64,000 nucleotides of DNA, taken from the NCBI GenBank assembly GCA_041393395.1, contig JAWKKG010000004.1, positions 248,001-312,000 on the forward strand. The letters are read 5' to 3'. Numbering within the stretch: position 1 is the first letter of the stretch; the number at the start of each line of letters is the position of its first letter. A program made the position numbers and the translations under genes. Below the pieces are notes generated by a model, which had not been told where the DNA came from, did not search any database, and saw nothing but the letters and a program-made list of their open reading frames with translations. The stretch comes from JAGQIB01 sp041393395. Its GTDB lineage: Bacteria; ARS69. This document shows positions 25,526-33,261 of the stretch, in pieces.

Positions 25526-26242
25526 TCAGGATCCCCCGTCGCGCCCCAGGATGTCCGCGACCCGTCCCGCCAGATCGGGAGCACGGGACTCGAGCAGGTG
25601 CCGGAGCTCCGAGGTGGCGGCGGCCCGCCCGGCCTGGTCGAGCAGGGTGCCGAGCGCCTCGCGGCCGATCTCGCTCGCGGGCACGCCCTCGGCGCCACCG
25701 AGGTCCTGCAGTCGGAAGCCGGGGAGGTCCCGCTCCGTGCGCTTGCCGCCGAGCGCCGTGGCGTCCACCGTCACGCGCCCGCCTTCGAACACGAGGCTGC
25801 GGACCCGGAGTCGCGGGTCGCGCGATGCCTCGGCTTGCGGAACGTGCTCCCGGAGGCGGTCGCGCAGCACCTGCAGATTCGTCTTTCCGCGATCGTCGAA
25901 CTCCAGCACGAGCTCGGGCCCCGACACGCGCAGCTCGTCCAGCGTGAGCGGGCTCTTGCGGATCGTGGCGGGATCGACGTCGAGGGTGAAGCGCTCCACC
26001 CGGATCGCGTCCCTTCCCGAGAATCCGTCGGGGTTCCCCACGGCGAGGCGATCGACGGTCCCGGCTCCTTCGGCGAGCTCGAGTTCCACGCCGCCCACGG
26101 CGACCCGCGAGCCCGTCAGCTCGGACCCCTCACGCTGGATCGCCGCCGCCACGAGCGAATCCAGGGAGCGCGTGATCCAGAGGACGCCGGCCACGGCGAG
26201 CAGAACGACGAGGGCCGAAAGGCCCGGGACGAGCTTGCGCAC
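25526..26242 (-). CDS. AsmA/DUF748-like membrane-anchored protein
   Basis: A 238-residue protein with an N-terminal anchor (LVPGLSALVVLLAVAGVLWI). The following strands have the AsmA-like pattern: TGSRVAVGGVELELAEGAG, LAVGNPDGFSGRDAIRVERF and LDVDPATIRKSPLTLDELRV. AsmA-like proteins act at the inner membrane or periplasm in envelope lipid transport; this one is much shorter than AsmA. The GTG at 26242 is preferred because TGGAGATT lies upstream at the right distance and the anchor then starts the protein. A consensus sigma-54-type promoter faces it about 275 bases upstream. Confidence 0.7.
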   Translation of the reverse strand: MRKLVPGLSALVVLLAVAGVLWITRSLDSLVAAAIQREGSELTGSRVAVGGVELELAEGAGTVDRLAVGNPDGFSGRDAIRVERFTLDVDPATIRKSPLTLDELRVSGPELVLEFDDRGKTNLQVLRDRLREHVPQAEASRDPRLRVRSLVFEGGRVTVDATALGGKRTERDLPGFRLQDLGGAEGVPASEIGREALGTLLDQAGRAAATSELRHLLESRAPDLAGRVADILGRDGGS

Positions 26243-26403
26243 GAGAATCTCCAGTGGTTGTCGAGTCGAGAAGCTCGGGCGGACCGGGTTGGACCGATGG
26301 TTCCGGCCTCCGATCCACTCACGCCTGCCCCGTTCGCGTGATGTCCCCGGTACCGCCCTGATGTCGGGTACGCCCCCAGGCGCGGCCCGACAGTTCTCGA
26401 CTC

Positions 26404-26495
26404 GGTTGGCGACTTGCCGGCCGTCGCGAGCGCGGACGGGCGGAGCTGTCTTTGCCGGGTGCGGGCCCCGCCCACGCTCCTTGACGTCGCCAACC
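26404..26495 (-). other. Inverted repeat forming a long stem-loop, possible structured RNA
   Basis: GGTTGGCGAC (26404-26413) is the exact reverse complement of GTCGCCAACC (26486-26495), enclosing 72 bases. Inside, GGGCGG (26438-26443) can pair with CCGCCC (26468-26473). If transcription starts about 26503 from the sigma-54-type promoter, this would be the first 100 bases of the transcript. Whether it is a leader or a separate small RNA is unknown. Confidence 0.35.
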
Positions 26496-26514
26496 AGGCT
26501 CGCCGTAGCAATCC

Positions 26515-26529
26515 GCAAGGGACGTGCCA
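26515..26529 (-). promoter_or_regulatory. Sigma-54-type -24/-12 promoter
   Basis: On the minus strand the sequence TGGCACG, four bases, TTGC matches the RpoN consensus exactly at both invariant GG and GC elements with the required spacing. It points towards the AsmA-like gene (start 26242). It lies in non-coding DNA, which favours a real site. Confidence 0.6.
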
Positions 26530-26686
26530 CAACGCCAAAGTCGGCGAAAGGGCCAGGAAGGGCCGAGAGCCGGCTCTCCGACGGAGAGCACCGAAGACGA
26601 GGTGATCGGAGTGCGAAGTTCTTACAACCGATTGGAAAACCTTGCTCGATTCGACGGCGCTCGGCGCGGGACGGCCCCGAACGACA

Positions 26687-26715
26687 CCGGGGGCCGCCGA
26701 GAAGGCGACCCCCGG
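26687..26715 (-). terminator. Terminator of the DUF11/cytochrome gene
   Basis: CCGGGGG (26687-26693) pairs with 26709-26715. After one mismatch, CGCC (26695-26698) pairs with GGCG (26704-26707) around a five-base loop. It lies 65 bases downstream of the minus-strand stop. Confidence 0.7.
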
Positions 26716-26779
26716 GCCGGGGGGAGACGGCGGCTCGGGTTTCCGGCCGGCGTCTGAGCGGGACGCGGCCGGAATCGGC

Positions 26780-29700
26780 CTACCGGAGGATGACCATCTT
26801 CTTCTCGCCGCGGTTCTCACCATCCACGGCCAGTCGCGCCCAGTACACGCCGGCGGCGACCCGACGCCCGTCGTCGTTGCGGGAATCCCAGCCCACGAGG
26901 TGCGAGCCCCGCGCGAACGGGCGGGAAATCAGATGCCGTACGCGACGTCCGGAAACGTCGAAGATCTCGAGTCGCACCTCGGCCGCCGGCCGCTCCAGGG
27001 AGAACCGCATCGAGGTGTTGGAGGCGAACGGGTTCGGGAACACGTTGTCGAAGGATCCGTCCGGCCCCTCGGCGAACTCCGGCACGCCGACCGGGAGCCC
27101 CACCGAATCCGGCCACGCGATCGACCTGACGTACGCCACGAGCTGGCTGATCTCCGTCGAGTTCAGGTGGGACGTCGTTCCGTGCTGGTCGCTCGGGTTG
27201 AACGACGTGAATACATCCGTCAAGGTGTACGCAAAGTGATGGTGCAGGTACGGGCCGGTATCCCAAACGCCGATGAGCGACGGCGTATCGAAACCCGCTG
27301 CCGCGTCCGTGTCGGCCGGGTCCGTCGTACCCACGTCGTGCTTCACGAACGGCATGTCCAGCGTGCTGTCCGTGAAGAACGGAGGCACGTGGCACGTCGC
27401 GCAGCCGACCACGGGATCGTTGAAGAGGATCTCGCCGGCCTGCGCATCCGGCGTCAGGCTTCCGTCCGGCATGAGGAACGGCGTGTCGGGACGGTGAAAC
27501 ACGGTGTTCATGTAGGCCGCCATGTCGTCGAGATCCTGACTGAGGCCCGCGTTCGGCGCGCCGAGCGGCGGGTTGCCTCCTCCCGGGATGAGGCCGGCCC
27601 CGCCCATGAACTCGATGATGCCGAAGTTGTGGTCCTGCATCTCGTCCTTGTCGCCCGTCCAGTCGTGCGCGCCCGTGAACGCGATCCCGCGCATGTCCGG
27701 CGTGCTCCGGAGGTGCTTCCCGAACTGCGAGAGATCCCACGGGCGTCCATCCGCCTTGCCCCACACGTGGCACGATGCGCAGGCTCCGCGCTCGTCGAGC
27801 GACATGTCGCCCTTCGACGTGAAGAAAAGCTGCTTTCCGTGCAGGACCGAAGTCGAGAGCGGATCGAACGTAGTGGCGGAGACGGTGGTGACCACCGTGT
27901 TCGTGAGGGGGTTGATCACCGTGATGTCCCGACTCAGCCAGTTGGAGACGTACAGCCGCGATCGGCTCGGATGGGCGACGATCCCGATCGGCGCCTTTCC
28001 GGCCGGGATGATCGCGATCTCCTGCGGGTTGAGAAGGTCGTCGTCGATCACCATCACGTTGTCGCTGTGCAGATTCGCGACGTAGGCGCGGCTGGCCTTG
28101 AAGTCCACCGCGATCGGCCCGCCGACCGGTGTGCCGCCCGGGAATCCCGTGACCGGCGAACCTCCCTCGCTCAGGAAGTACGTGTTGTCGCGCAGGTCCT
28201 GGCTCGTCACCGTGCTGATGGGACGAATCGTCGCGTGGACGATGTTCTGCGGCGTCAGCGGGCCGCCGGAGAGATTGCCGCGCGTCGTATTGATGGTGTT
28301 GTTCGGGAGCCAGAGAAGACCATCGTAGGGAGGCGGAGCGATGATCGGATTCTGGACGGTCGAGGGGTAGCCCGCGATGTTCGTCCCGAACACCTGGTTG
28401 ATCAGGATCTCCGACTTCGTCGATGTGGAGGGGAAGTAGGTCGTCACCCGACCGAAGAACTCCGGATTCAAGAGATGGGTGATCCAGACCCGCTCCGCGT
28501 CTCCGCGCACCGCGATTCCACGGGGATGTCGGTAGAGCGACATCGTGTTCGTCACGACGCGCGTGGGCACATCAAACACGAAGAGTTGTTCCGAGCCGGA
28601 CGCCGTCACGAACGCCGACATGCCTGACGGATCGAACGCCACGCCGAACGTCTCGAACCCGGCCGGCAACGAGTCCACCACGGCGCGGGTCGCCGCATCC
28701 ACGATGTAGACGTGGTCATCGCGCTCGGAGGTCACCCACACCTCGCCGTTCGTGGGATGGATCGCGAGACACCACGGTTCGCGCGCGATCGGAATCTCGG
28801 CGAGGAGCGTGTTGTCGTTCGGCGCCTGGACCTTGATCACGGACACGGTGCCGTGGTCCGGATTCACGCTCCAGAGCTCCTGCCCGTCCGGCGTGATCGC
28901 GAGGGCGGAGGAGCGGGTCGACTGGGCGGCCAGGATGTGGAGATCACCCGGGTCCGTCGCGGTCGTGCCGCCGTTGTTCGAGACGTCGAGCGTGAGGTGA
29001 CTCACCGGCGATACCGCGGTGAAGTTCGCGAAGCGGATCCCCTGGATTTCGAGATCGTCGCCGGCCGCGAAATCCGACGTGACGTCGAACACCGCGGTCT
29101 TCGGGTCATCGTAGTGGACGATCGAGGAGACTTTGGCCGCGGCGCTCCCGGCCAGCACCGCCGTCGAATCCGTGGTGAACCAGGTCATCGAGATCGCGGC
29201 GGGAATGCGGATCCGCAGGTCCTGCCCCGCCGTGATCGTGGCGACGGTCGCGTCGTCCGTGATCGTCAGGGGGCGATTCGGCGTGGCCTGTCCGCCCACG
29301 ATGAAGTTCTGGAACGTCGCCGACTCGATCGTAGGGGCGCCGGCCCGGATCGTCTTGTCGTCGACGCCGCTGACCAGGCCGTCGTTCGCGACCTCGAGCT
29401 CCAGCTGCGCCGGAGACGCCGTGGCGGAGAACGCCGCGAAGGACAGGTCGGCGATCGTCAGATCCTCGCCGGCGGCGAAGTCGGCCGTGACGTCGAGGAC
29501 GAGCGTGCGATCGGAATCCTCGTACGTGACGGTGGCCGCCACCTTGGTCGCCGCCGTGCCGCCGAGAGTGGGGGTGACGTCGGTGGCGTCCCAGGTCGCG
29601 GGGAACGAAGCCGGGATGCGGACGCGGAGGTCGTTTGCCGCGGTGATCGTGGCCGTGCCGGAATCATCCACGACGGTGATCGGGCTGATCGCCGTGGGCG

Positions 29701-30364
29701 ACGCGGCCACGACGAAGCTCTGGTCCGCGCCGGACGAAATCGAGACCGGGGCCGAGTTGACGGTGAGTGACGCGGTGGACGAGTCGTTCGTGGCGTTGGA
29801 GTCCACGCCATCGGAGCCGCCAACGGCGGCGGTGTTGTCGATGGTGTTGCCTTCGGTGCCGGCGTCGACGGTGGCGGTGATCGCGAGGGTGTCGGCGGCG
29901 GAGGTGGTGACCGTGCCGACGGTCCAGACTCCGGTGACATCGTCGTAGCTGCCCTGGGTCGTCGTGGCCGAGACGAAGGTCACGACGGCGGGGAGCAGGT
30001 CGTTCACGGTGGTGGTCGTCGCGTCATTGGGTCCCGCGTTCGTCAGTGCGATCGTGTAGACGATCGTGTCGAGCGCATCCGGCGCGGCATTGTCGACCGT
30101 CTTCACGACGGCGAGGTCGACCGACGGCGGCGGCGTGTTCACCGTGAGGGAAGCGGTGGACGAGTCATTGGTGGCGTTGGAGTCCACACCATCGGAGCCG
30201 CCGACGGAGGCGGTGTTGTCGATGGCGTTGCCTTCGGTGCCGGCGTCGACGGTGGCGGTGATCGCGAGCGTGTCCGCGGCGGAGGTGGTGACCGTGCCCA
30301 CGGTCCAGACTCCGGTGACGTCGTCGTAGCTGCCCTGGGTCGTCGTGGCGGAGACGAAGGTCAC
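26780..30364 (-). CDS. 3' part of frameshifted secreted protein: DUF11, Ig-like, YVTN propeller, dihaem cytochrome c, FlgD tail
   Basis: A 1194-codon frame that continues the gene starting at 31383 after a 1-bp loss near 30370. Domains in order: the remaining one and a half DUF11 units (to about 205); Ig-like repeats containing NDLRVRIPASFPATWDATDV; a YVTN-type propeller (about 480-850, for example PDGQELWSVNPDHGTVSVI); a cytochrome c peroxidase-like module with CASCH (about 861) and CATCH (about 986), followed by GPYLHHHFAYTLTDVF; and a FlgD-like tail (FPNPFASNTSMRFSL). The ATG assigned by frame is internal to a DUF11 unit and has no ribosome-binding site, so it is not a genuine start. A large surface electron-transfer or adhesion protein is inferred. 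Confidence 0.8.
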   Translation of the reverse strand: MTFVSATTTQGSYDDVTGVWTVGTVTTSAADTLAITATVDAGTEGNAIDNTASVGGSDGVDSNATNDSSTASLTVNTPPPSVDLAVVKTVDNAAPDALDTIVYTIALTNAGPNDATTTTVNDLLPAVVTFVSATTTQGSYDDVTGVWTVGTVTTSAADTLAITATVDAGTEGNTIDNTAAVGGSDGVDSNATNDSSTASLTVNSAPVSISSGADQSFVVAASPTAISPITVVDDSGTATITAANDLRVRIPASFPATWDATDVTPTLGGTAATKVAATVTYEDSDRTLVLDVTADFAAGEDLTIADLSFAAFSATASPAQLELEVANDGLVSGVDDKTIRAGAPTIESATFQNFIVGGQATPNRPLTITDDATVATITAGQDLRIRIPAAISMTWFTTDSTAVLAGSAAAKVSSIVHYDDPKTAVFDVTSDFAAGDDLEIQGIRFANFTAVSPVSHLTLDVSNNGGTTATDPGDLHILAAQSTRSSALAITPDGQELWSVNPDHGTVSVIKVQAPNDNTLLAEIPIAREPWCLAIHPTNGEVWVTSERDDHVYIVDAATRAVVDSLPAGFETFGVAFDPSGMSAFVTASGSEQLFVFDVPTRVVTNTMSLYRHPRGIAVRGDAERVWITHLLNPEFFGRVTTYFPSTSTKSEILINQVFGTNIAGYPSTVQNPIIAPPPYDGLLWLPNNTINTTRGNLSGGPLTPQNIVHATIRPISTVTSQDLRDNTYFLSEGGSPVTGFPGGTPVGGPIAVDFKASRAYVANLHSDNVMVIDDDLLNPQEIAIIPAGKAPIGIVAHPSRSRLYVSNWLSRDITVINPLTNTVVTTVSATTFDPLSTSVLHGKQLFFTSKGDMSLDERGACASCHVWGKADGRPWDLSQFGKHLRSTPDMRGIAFTGAHDWTGDKDEMQDHNFGIIEFMGGAGLIPGGGNPPLGAPNAGLSQDLDDMAAYMNTVFHRPDTPFLMPDGSLTPDAQAGEILFNDPVVGCATCHVPPFFTDSTLDMPFVKHDVGTTDPADTDAAAGFDTPSLIGVWDTGPYLHHHFAYTLTDVFTSFNPSDQHGTTSHLNSTEISQLVAYVRSIAWPDSVGLPVGVPEFAEGPDGSFDNVFPNPFASNTSMRFSLERPAAEVRLEIFDVSGRRVRHLISRPFARGSHLVGWDSRNDDGRRVAAGVYWARLAVDGENRGEKKMVILR

Positions 30365-30895
30365 GCCGGCGGGAGGAGGTCGTTCACGGTGGTGGTGGTC
30401 GCGTCATCGGGGCCGGCGTTCGTCAGTGCGATCGTGTAGACGATCGTGTCGAGCGCGTCGGGGGTGGCGTTGTCGACCGTCTTCACGACCGCGAGGTCGA
30501 CCGACGGCGGAGGCGTGTTCACCGTGAGGGACGCGGTGGACGAGTCATTGGTGGCGTTGGAGTCCACGCCATCGGATCCGCCGACGGAGGCGGTGTTGTC
30601 GATGGCGTTGCCTTCGGTGCCGGCGTCGACGGTGGCGGTGATCGCGAGTGTGTCGGCGGCAGTCGTGGTGACCGTGCCGACGGTCCAGATCCCGGTGACG
30701 TCGTCGTAGCTGCCCTGGGTCGCGGTCGCCGAGACGAAGGTCACGCCGGCGGGGAGCAGGTCGTTCACGGTGGTGGTCGTCGCGTCATCCGGACCGGCGT
30801 TCGTGAGCGAGATCGTGTAGACGATCGTGTCGAGCGCGTCGGGCGCGGCATTGTCGACCGTCTTCACGACGGCGAGGTCGACGGACGGCGGCGTC
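29758..30895 (-). repeat. Three tandem DUF11-encoding repeats, about 381 bp each
   Basis: Three near-identical units run in tandem, marked by the recurring CGTCGTAGCT at 29941, 30322 and 30702. The first interval is 381 bp (127 codons) and the second is 380 bp, so one unit has lost one base. Each unit encodes PSVDLAVVKTVDN to NDSSTASLTVN. High DNA identity between units allows recombination or slippage and also makes assembly error possible. Confidence 0.9.
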
Positions 30896-31383
30896 ACCGT
30901 GACCGTCTTGTCATCTGTCGCGGAAACGAGTCCGTCGTTCGCGACCTCGAGCTCGAGATTGGAAGCGCTGGCCGCCGCGGTGAATCCGGCGAAGGAGAGG
31001 TCGCCGATCGTGAGGTCGTCGCCGGGAGCGAAGTCGGTGATCACGTCCAGGACCAGCGTCTGATCGGAATCCTCGTAGCTCACCGTGGCCGAGACCTTCG
31101 AGGCTGCGGTGCCCCCGATCGTCGGAGTGACGTCCGTGGCGTCCCAGGTCATCGGGAAACCGGCCGGGACACGAATCCTCAGGTCATTCGCCGCGGTGAT
31201 CGTGGCTGTGACCGCGTCGTCGGTGACGGTCGCGACCGCGATCGGCGTCGCGGGATCGCCGACCGTGAACGACTGGTCGGAGGCGGAGGAAAGAGTCTGG
31301 GCGCGGGCGGGGGAACTCACGACGGCGGCGGCCAGCACGACCGCTCCGAAGAGCGGGAGCGAGGCGCGACGTGGTTTCTTCAA
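30361..31383 (-). CDS. 5' part of the frameshifted DUF11/cytochrome protein
   Basis: A 340-residue frame carrying the true N-terminus: a signal peptide (SLPLFGAVVLAAAVVSSPARA), one Ig-like module (residues about 30-165, NDLRIRVPAGFPMTWDATDV), one full DUF11 unit and most of a second. It ends NDLLPPA and stop, where the other two units read NDLLPAGVTFVS or NDLLPAVVTFVS. The start is TTG with GGAG eight bases upstream. Restoring one C in a C run near 30370 joins it to the downstream frame, giving a protein of about 1530 residues. Either the gene is inactivated or phase-variable, or the sequence has an error. Confidence 0.75.
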   Translation of the reverse strand: MKKPRRASLPLFGAVVLAAAVVSSPARAQTLSSASDQSFTVGDPATPIAVATVTDDAVTATITAANDLRIRVPAGFPMTWDATDVTPTIGGTAASKVSATVSYEDSDQTLVLDVITDFAPGDDLTIGDLSFAGFTAAASASNLELEVANDGLVSATDDKTVTVTPPSVDLAVVKTVDNAAPDALDTIVYTISLTNAGPDDATTTTVNDLLPAGVTFVSATATQGSYDDVTGIWTVGTVTTTAADTLAITATVDAGTEGNAIDNTASVGGSDGVDSNATNDSSTASLTVNTPPPSVDLAVVKTVDNATPDALDTIVYTIALTNAGPDDATTTTVNDLLPPA

Positions 31384-31673
31384 GTCGTCGACTCCGCAGG
31401 TTGCTCGCCGCCCGGGGGCGGCATGAAGACGTGCAGGGAACGCCCGGGCACGCCGGGCGCTCGACGTATGGTCAGGGGGGGATGCACGGCTCGTTCAGCG
31501 CATTGAGATTACCACAGGCGCGGGTGCGGAATCGAGGCCCCGCGGCCCTCGCGCGGCCCCGGGAGCCCCGTGGACCCGCGTCGGCCTTGACGGCGGATGC
31601 CGGTCCCGTGGGAATGTCGTCCGGAACCCGAGCCGGGGCCAGGCGATCCGAGCGGAGGCGGGAAAACGCAAGA

Positions 31674-32816
31674 ATGCGTGTGCTGGTGATCGGTCCCCGG
31701 CGCGGAATCCGAGAGGTTCTCCGTGCCGAGAGGATCCCCTACGTGGTCTGGGCGGCTCGCGCCCACCGGGACGCCCGCGCGGAGCGCGTCGTGGTGTCGC
31801 CGTTCGCGGACGATCCGGAGGTCGCGCGGTCCCGGATCCGGGACCTCTTCGGAGGCGAGGACTTCACCCACGTGCTGGCCGGAACGGAGGCGGCGGTGGT
31901 ACCGGCCGCCGTGGCGCGCCGCGTCGTCGGGGCGCGCAGCTCTCCGACTTCGGTGATCCTTCGGTGCCACGACAAGCTCCTGATGAAGTCCTGGCTGGCG
32001 CAGCGGGGCGTGCCCATGACGGCCTTCCTCGATGCGGCGGCGGCCGGCCCCGGACGGCGCGTCGCGGAGACCCTCGGGTTGCCTGTCGTCACGAAGCTGC
32101 GCACGGCCAGCGGCGGTCGAGATCAGACGTTGCTCGCGGACGTCGCCGCGATCGATGCGGCACCGCGCGCCGGACGCCTGTTCGAACGGTGGGTGGAGGC
32201 GCCCGAGATCAGCGTGGAGTCCTTCGTGCACGACGGCGTCGTTCGCTTCGAGAACGTGACGGAGTACGTGCGCAAGGGACACGTGAACCTGGTTCCGGCC
32301 GGGTTGTCCCCGGAGATCCTCGAGGAGGCCCTTCGCCTGAGTCGGGCCGCGCTGTCGGCCCTCTCGATCCGGTGGGGAATGACCCACCTCGAGCTCTACG
32401 TCACGCGCGACGGACTGCTGTTCGGAGAGGTCGCGCTGAGGCCGCCGGGTGGGTACATCATGGACCTGCTGCGGCTCGCCTACGGGTTCGATCCGTGGCG
32501 AGCGTTCGTCGACGTGGAACTCGGTCGCGCGCCCGAATGCGCCGCGGCACCCGGCGGCTGCGCGGCCGCACTCGTCCTCCATCCCGGGCCGGGAACGCTG
32601 AAGCGGATCGACGGCGTGGAGGACGTGTCCGCCTGGCCGGAGGTCGCCCGCCTGCGTGTCCGGGCCCGGCCCGGCGACCTCGTCCGCAGACGATCCGCGG
32701 TCGGGGAAGACGTCGGGCACGTCCTGGTCCGGACGCCCGATCGACCGACCACGCTCGCGGCGCTCGATCGGGTCGAGCGTCGGTTGCATTTCGAGATGCG
32801 AGACGCGTCGCCCTAG
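31674..32816 (+). CDS. ATP-grasp family protein
   Basis: A 380-residue protein with ATP-grasp features: a pre-ATP-grasp N-terminal domain (MRVLVIGPRRG), then CHDKLLMKSWLAQRGVPM, the lysine of LPVVTKLRTASGG, VEAPEISVESFVHDG, and metal-binding residues near HLELYVTRDGLLFGEVALRPPGGYI. These enzymes join a carboxylate to an amine, thiol or imidazole through an acyl-phosphate. The C-terminal third resembles the dock domain of carbamoyl-phosphate-type or biotin carboxylase-like members. No partner gene indicates the substrate. The ATG at 31674 begins the normal N-terminus; a weak GGAGGCGGG lies upstream. Confidence 0.85.
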   Translation: MRVLVIGPRRGIREVLRAERIPYVVWAARAHRDARAERVVVSPFADDPEVARSRIRDLFGGEDFTHVLAGTEAAVVPAAVARRVVGARSSPTSVILRCHDKLLMKSWLAQRGVPMTAFLDAAAAGPGRRVAETLGLPVVTKLRTASGGRDQTLLADVAAIDAAPRAGRLFERWVEAPEISVESFVHDGVVRFENVTEYVRKGHVNLVPAGLSPEILEEALRLSRAALSALSIRWGMTHLELYVTRDGLLFGEVALRPPGGYIMDLLRLAYGFDPWRAFVDVELGRAPECAAAPGGCAAALVLHPGPGTLKRIDGVEDVSAWPEVARLRVRARPGDLVRRRSAVGEDVGHVLVRTPDRPTTLAALDRVERRLHFEMRDASP

Positions 32817-32826
32817 CGCGCTAGGG
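32811..32826. terminator. Palindrome holding both stop codons of convergent genes
   Basis: CCCTAGCGCGCTAGGG is a perfect 16-bp palindrome. It contains the TAG of the ATP-grasp gene (32814-32816) and the TAG of the hypA-like gene on the other strand (32823-32821). It can fold as a six-bp stem with a CGCG loop. Confidence 0.5.
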
Positions 32827-33165
32827 TTGCGACTCCAGCACGCGGACGTCGAGCTCGTTGCCGGAAGTGAGCACGGTGTGCGTGTCGCCGCACTCCGGAC
32901 AGCGCGGATCCCACGGACTCGCGTCGTACTCGCGCCGACACGTGGGGCACTGCCGCCGGTGCGGGACCTTCTCGATCTCGAGTTTCATTCCCGCGAGATC
33001 CGTCTCCCGGACGAGCGCCTCGACTCCGGAACGAAGAGTCTCGGGGTCTACGCCGGAGAACTCTCCGACCCTTACGCTGATCCGACGAGGTAGTCCGCGG
33101 GCGTGCGCTCTTTGCTCGCTTCGCACCAGCTCCACGATCGAGCTGGCCAGCGTCAGTTCGTACAT
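32821..33165 (-). CDS. HypA-like nickel/zinc protein lacking the nickel-binding histidine
   Basis: A 114-residue protein of normal HypA length. The zinc site is intact (Cys73, Cys76, Cys89, Cys92 in CPTC and CPEC). The N-terminus is MYELTLASSIVELV, where HypA proteins have MHE; His2 is the nickel ligand, so it is replaced by Tyr. The rest (RISVRVGEFSGVDPETL, VRETDLAGMKLEIE) fits the family. No hydrogenase or other hyp gene lies in the window. The ATG is supported by GAGGTG five bases upstream. It may be a degenerate or repurposed HypA. Confidence 0.88.
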   Translation of the reverse strand: MYELTLASSIVELVRSEQRAHARGLPRRISVRVGEFSGVDPETLRSGVEALVRETDLAGMKLEIEKVPHRRQCPTCRREYDASPWDPRCPECGDTHTVLTSGNELDVRVLESQP

Positions 33166-33261
33166 CGAGCACCTCGGTTCCGGGGCCGCGGCGGTGAGAC
33201 CTCCGAAATGTAGGACCGGAGGGGCGCTGGCCGCTGTCAGGGAAAACCGAGGCGAATGGTC

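Larger units (their letters stand above)
26243..26779. other. Large intergenic region with regulatory structure
   Basis: This 537-base gap has no supported gene; the frames crossing it are low-complexity. It contains a sigma-54-type promoter (26515-26529), a long-range inverted repeat (26404-26413 with 26486-26495), and an iterated palindrome made of GAGAGC and GCTCTC arms (26565-26589). It also contains the terminator of the giant secreted-protein gene (26687-26715). Confidence 0.6.

Noticed and set aside
26400..26600. GEMM-like riboswitch
   Set aside because: Short stretches looked similar but the conserved core and receptor helix could not be matched on either strand.
26642..28627. 661-codon plus-strand frame
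   Set aside because: Antisense to the cytochrome/propeller part of the giant secreted protein; no ribosome-binding site or family.
29758..30895. Insertion sequence
   Set aside because: The repeats are in-frame DUF11 coding units with no transposase or terminal inverted repeats.
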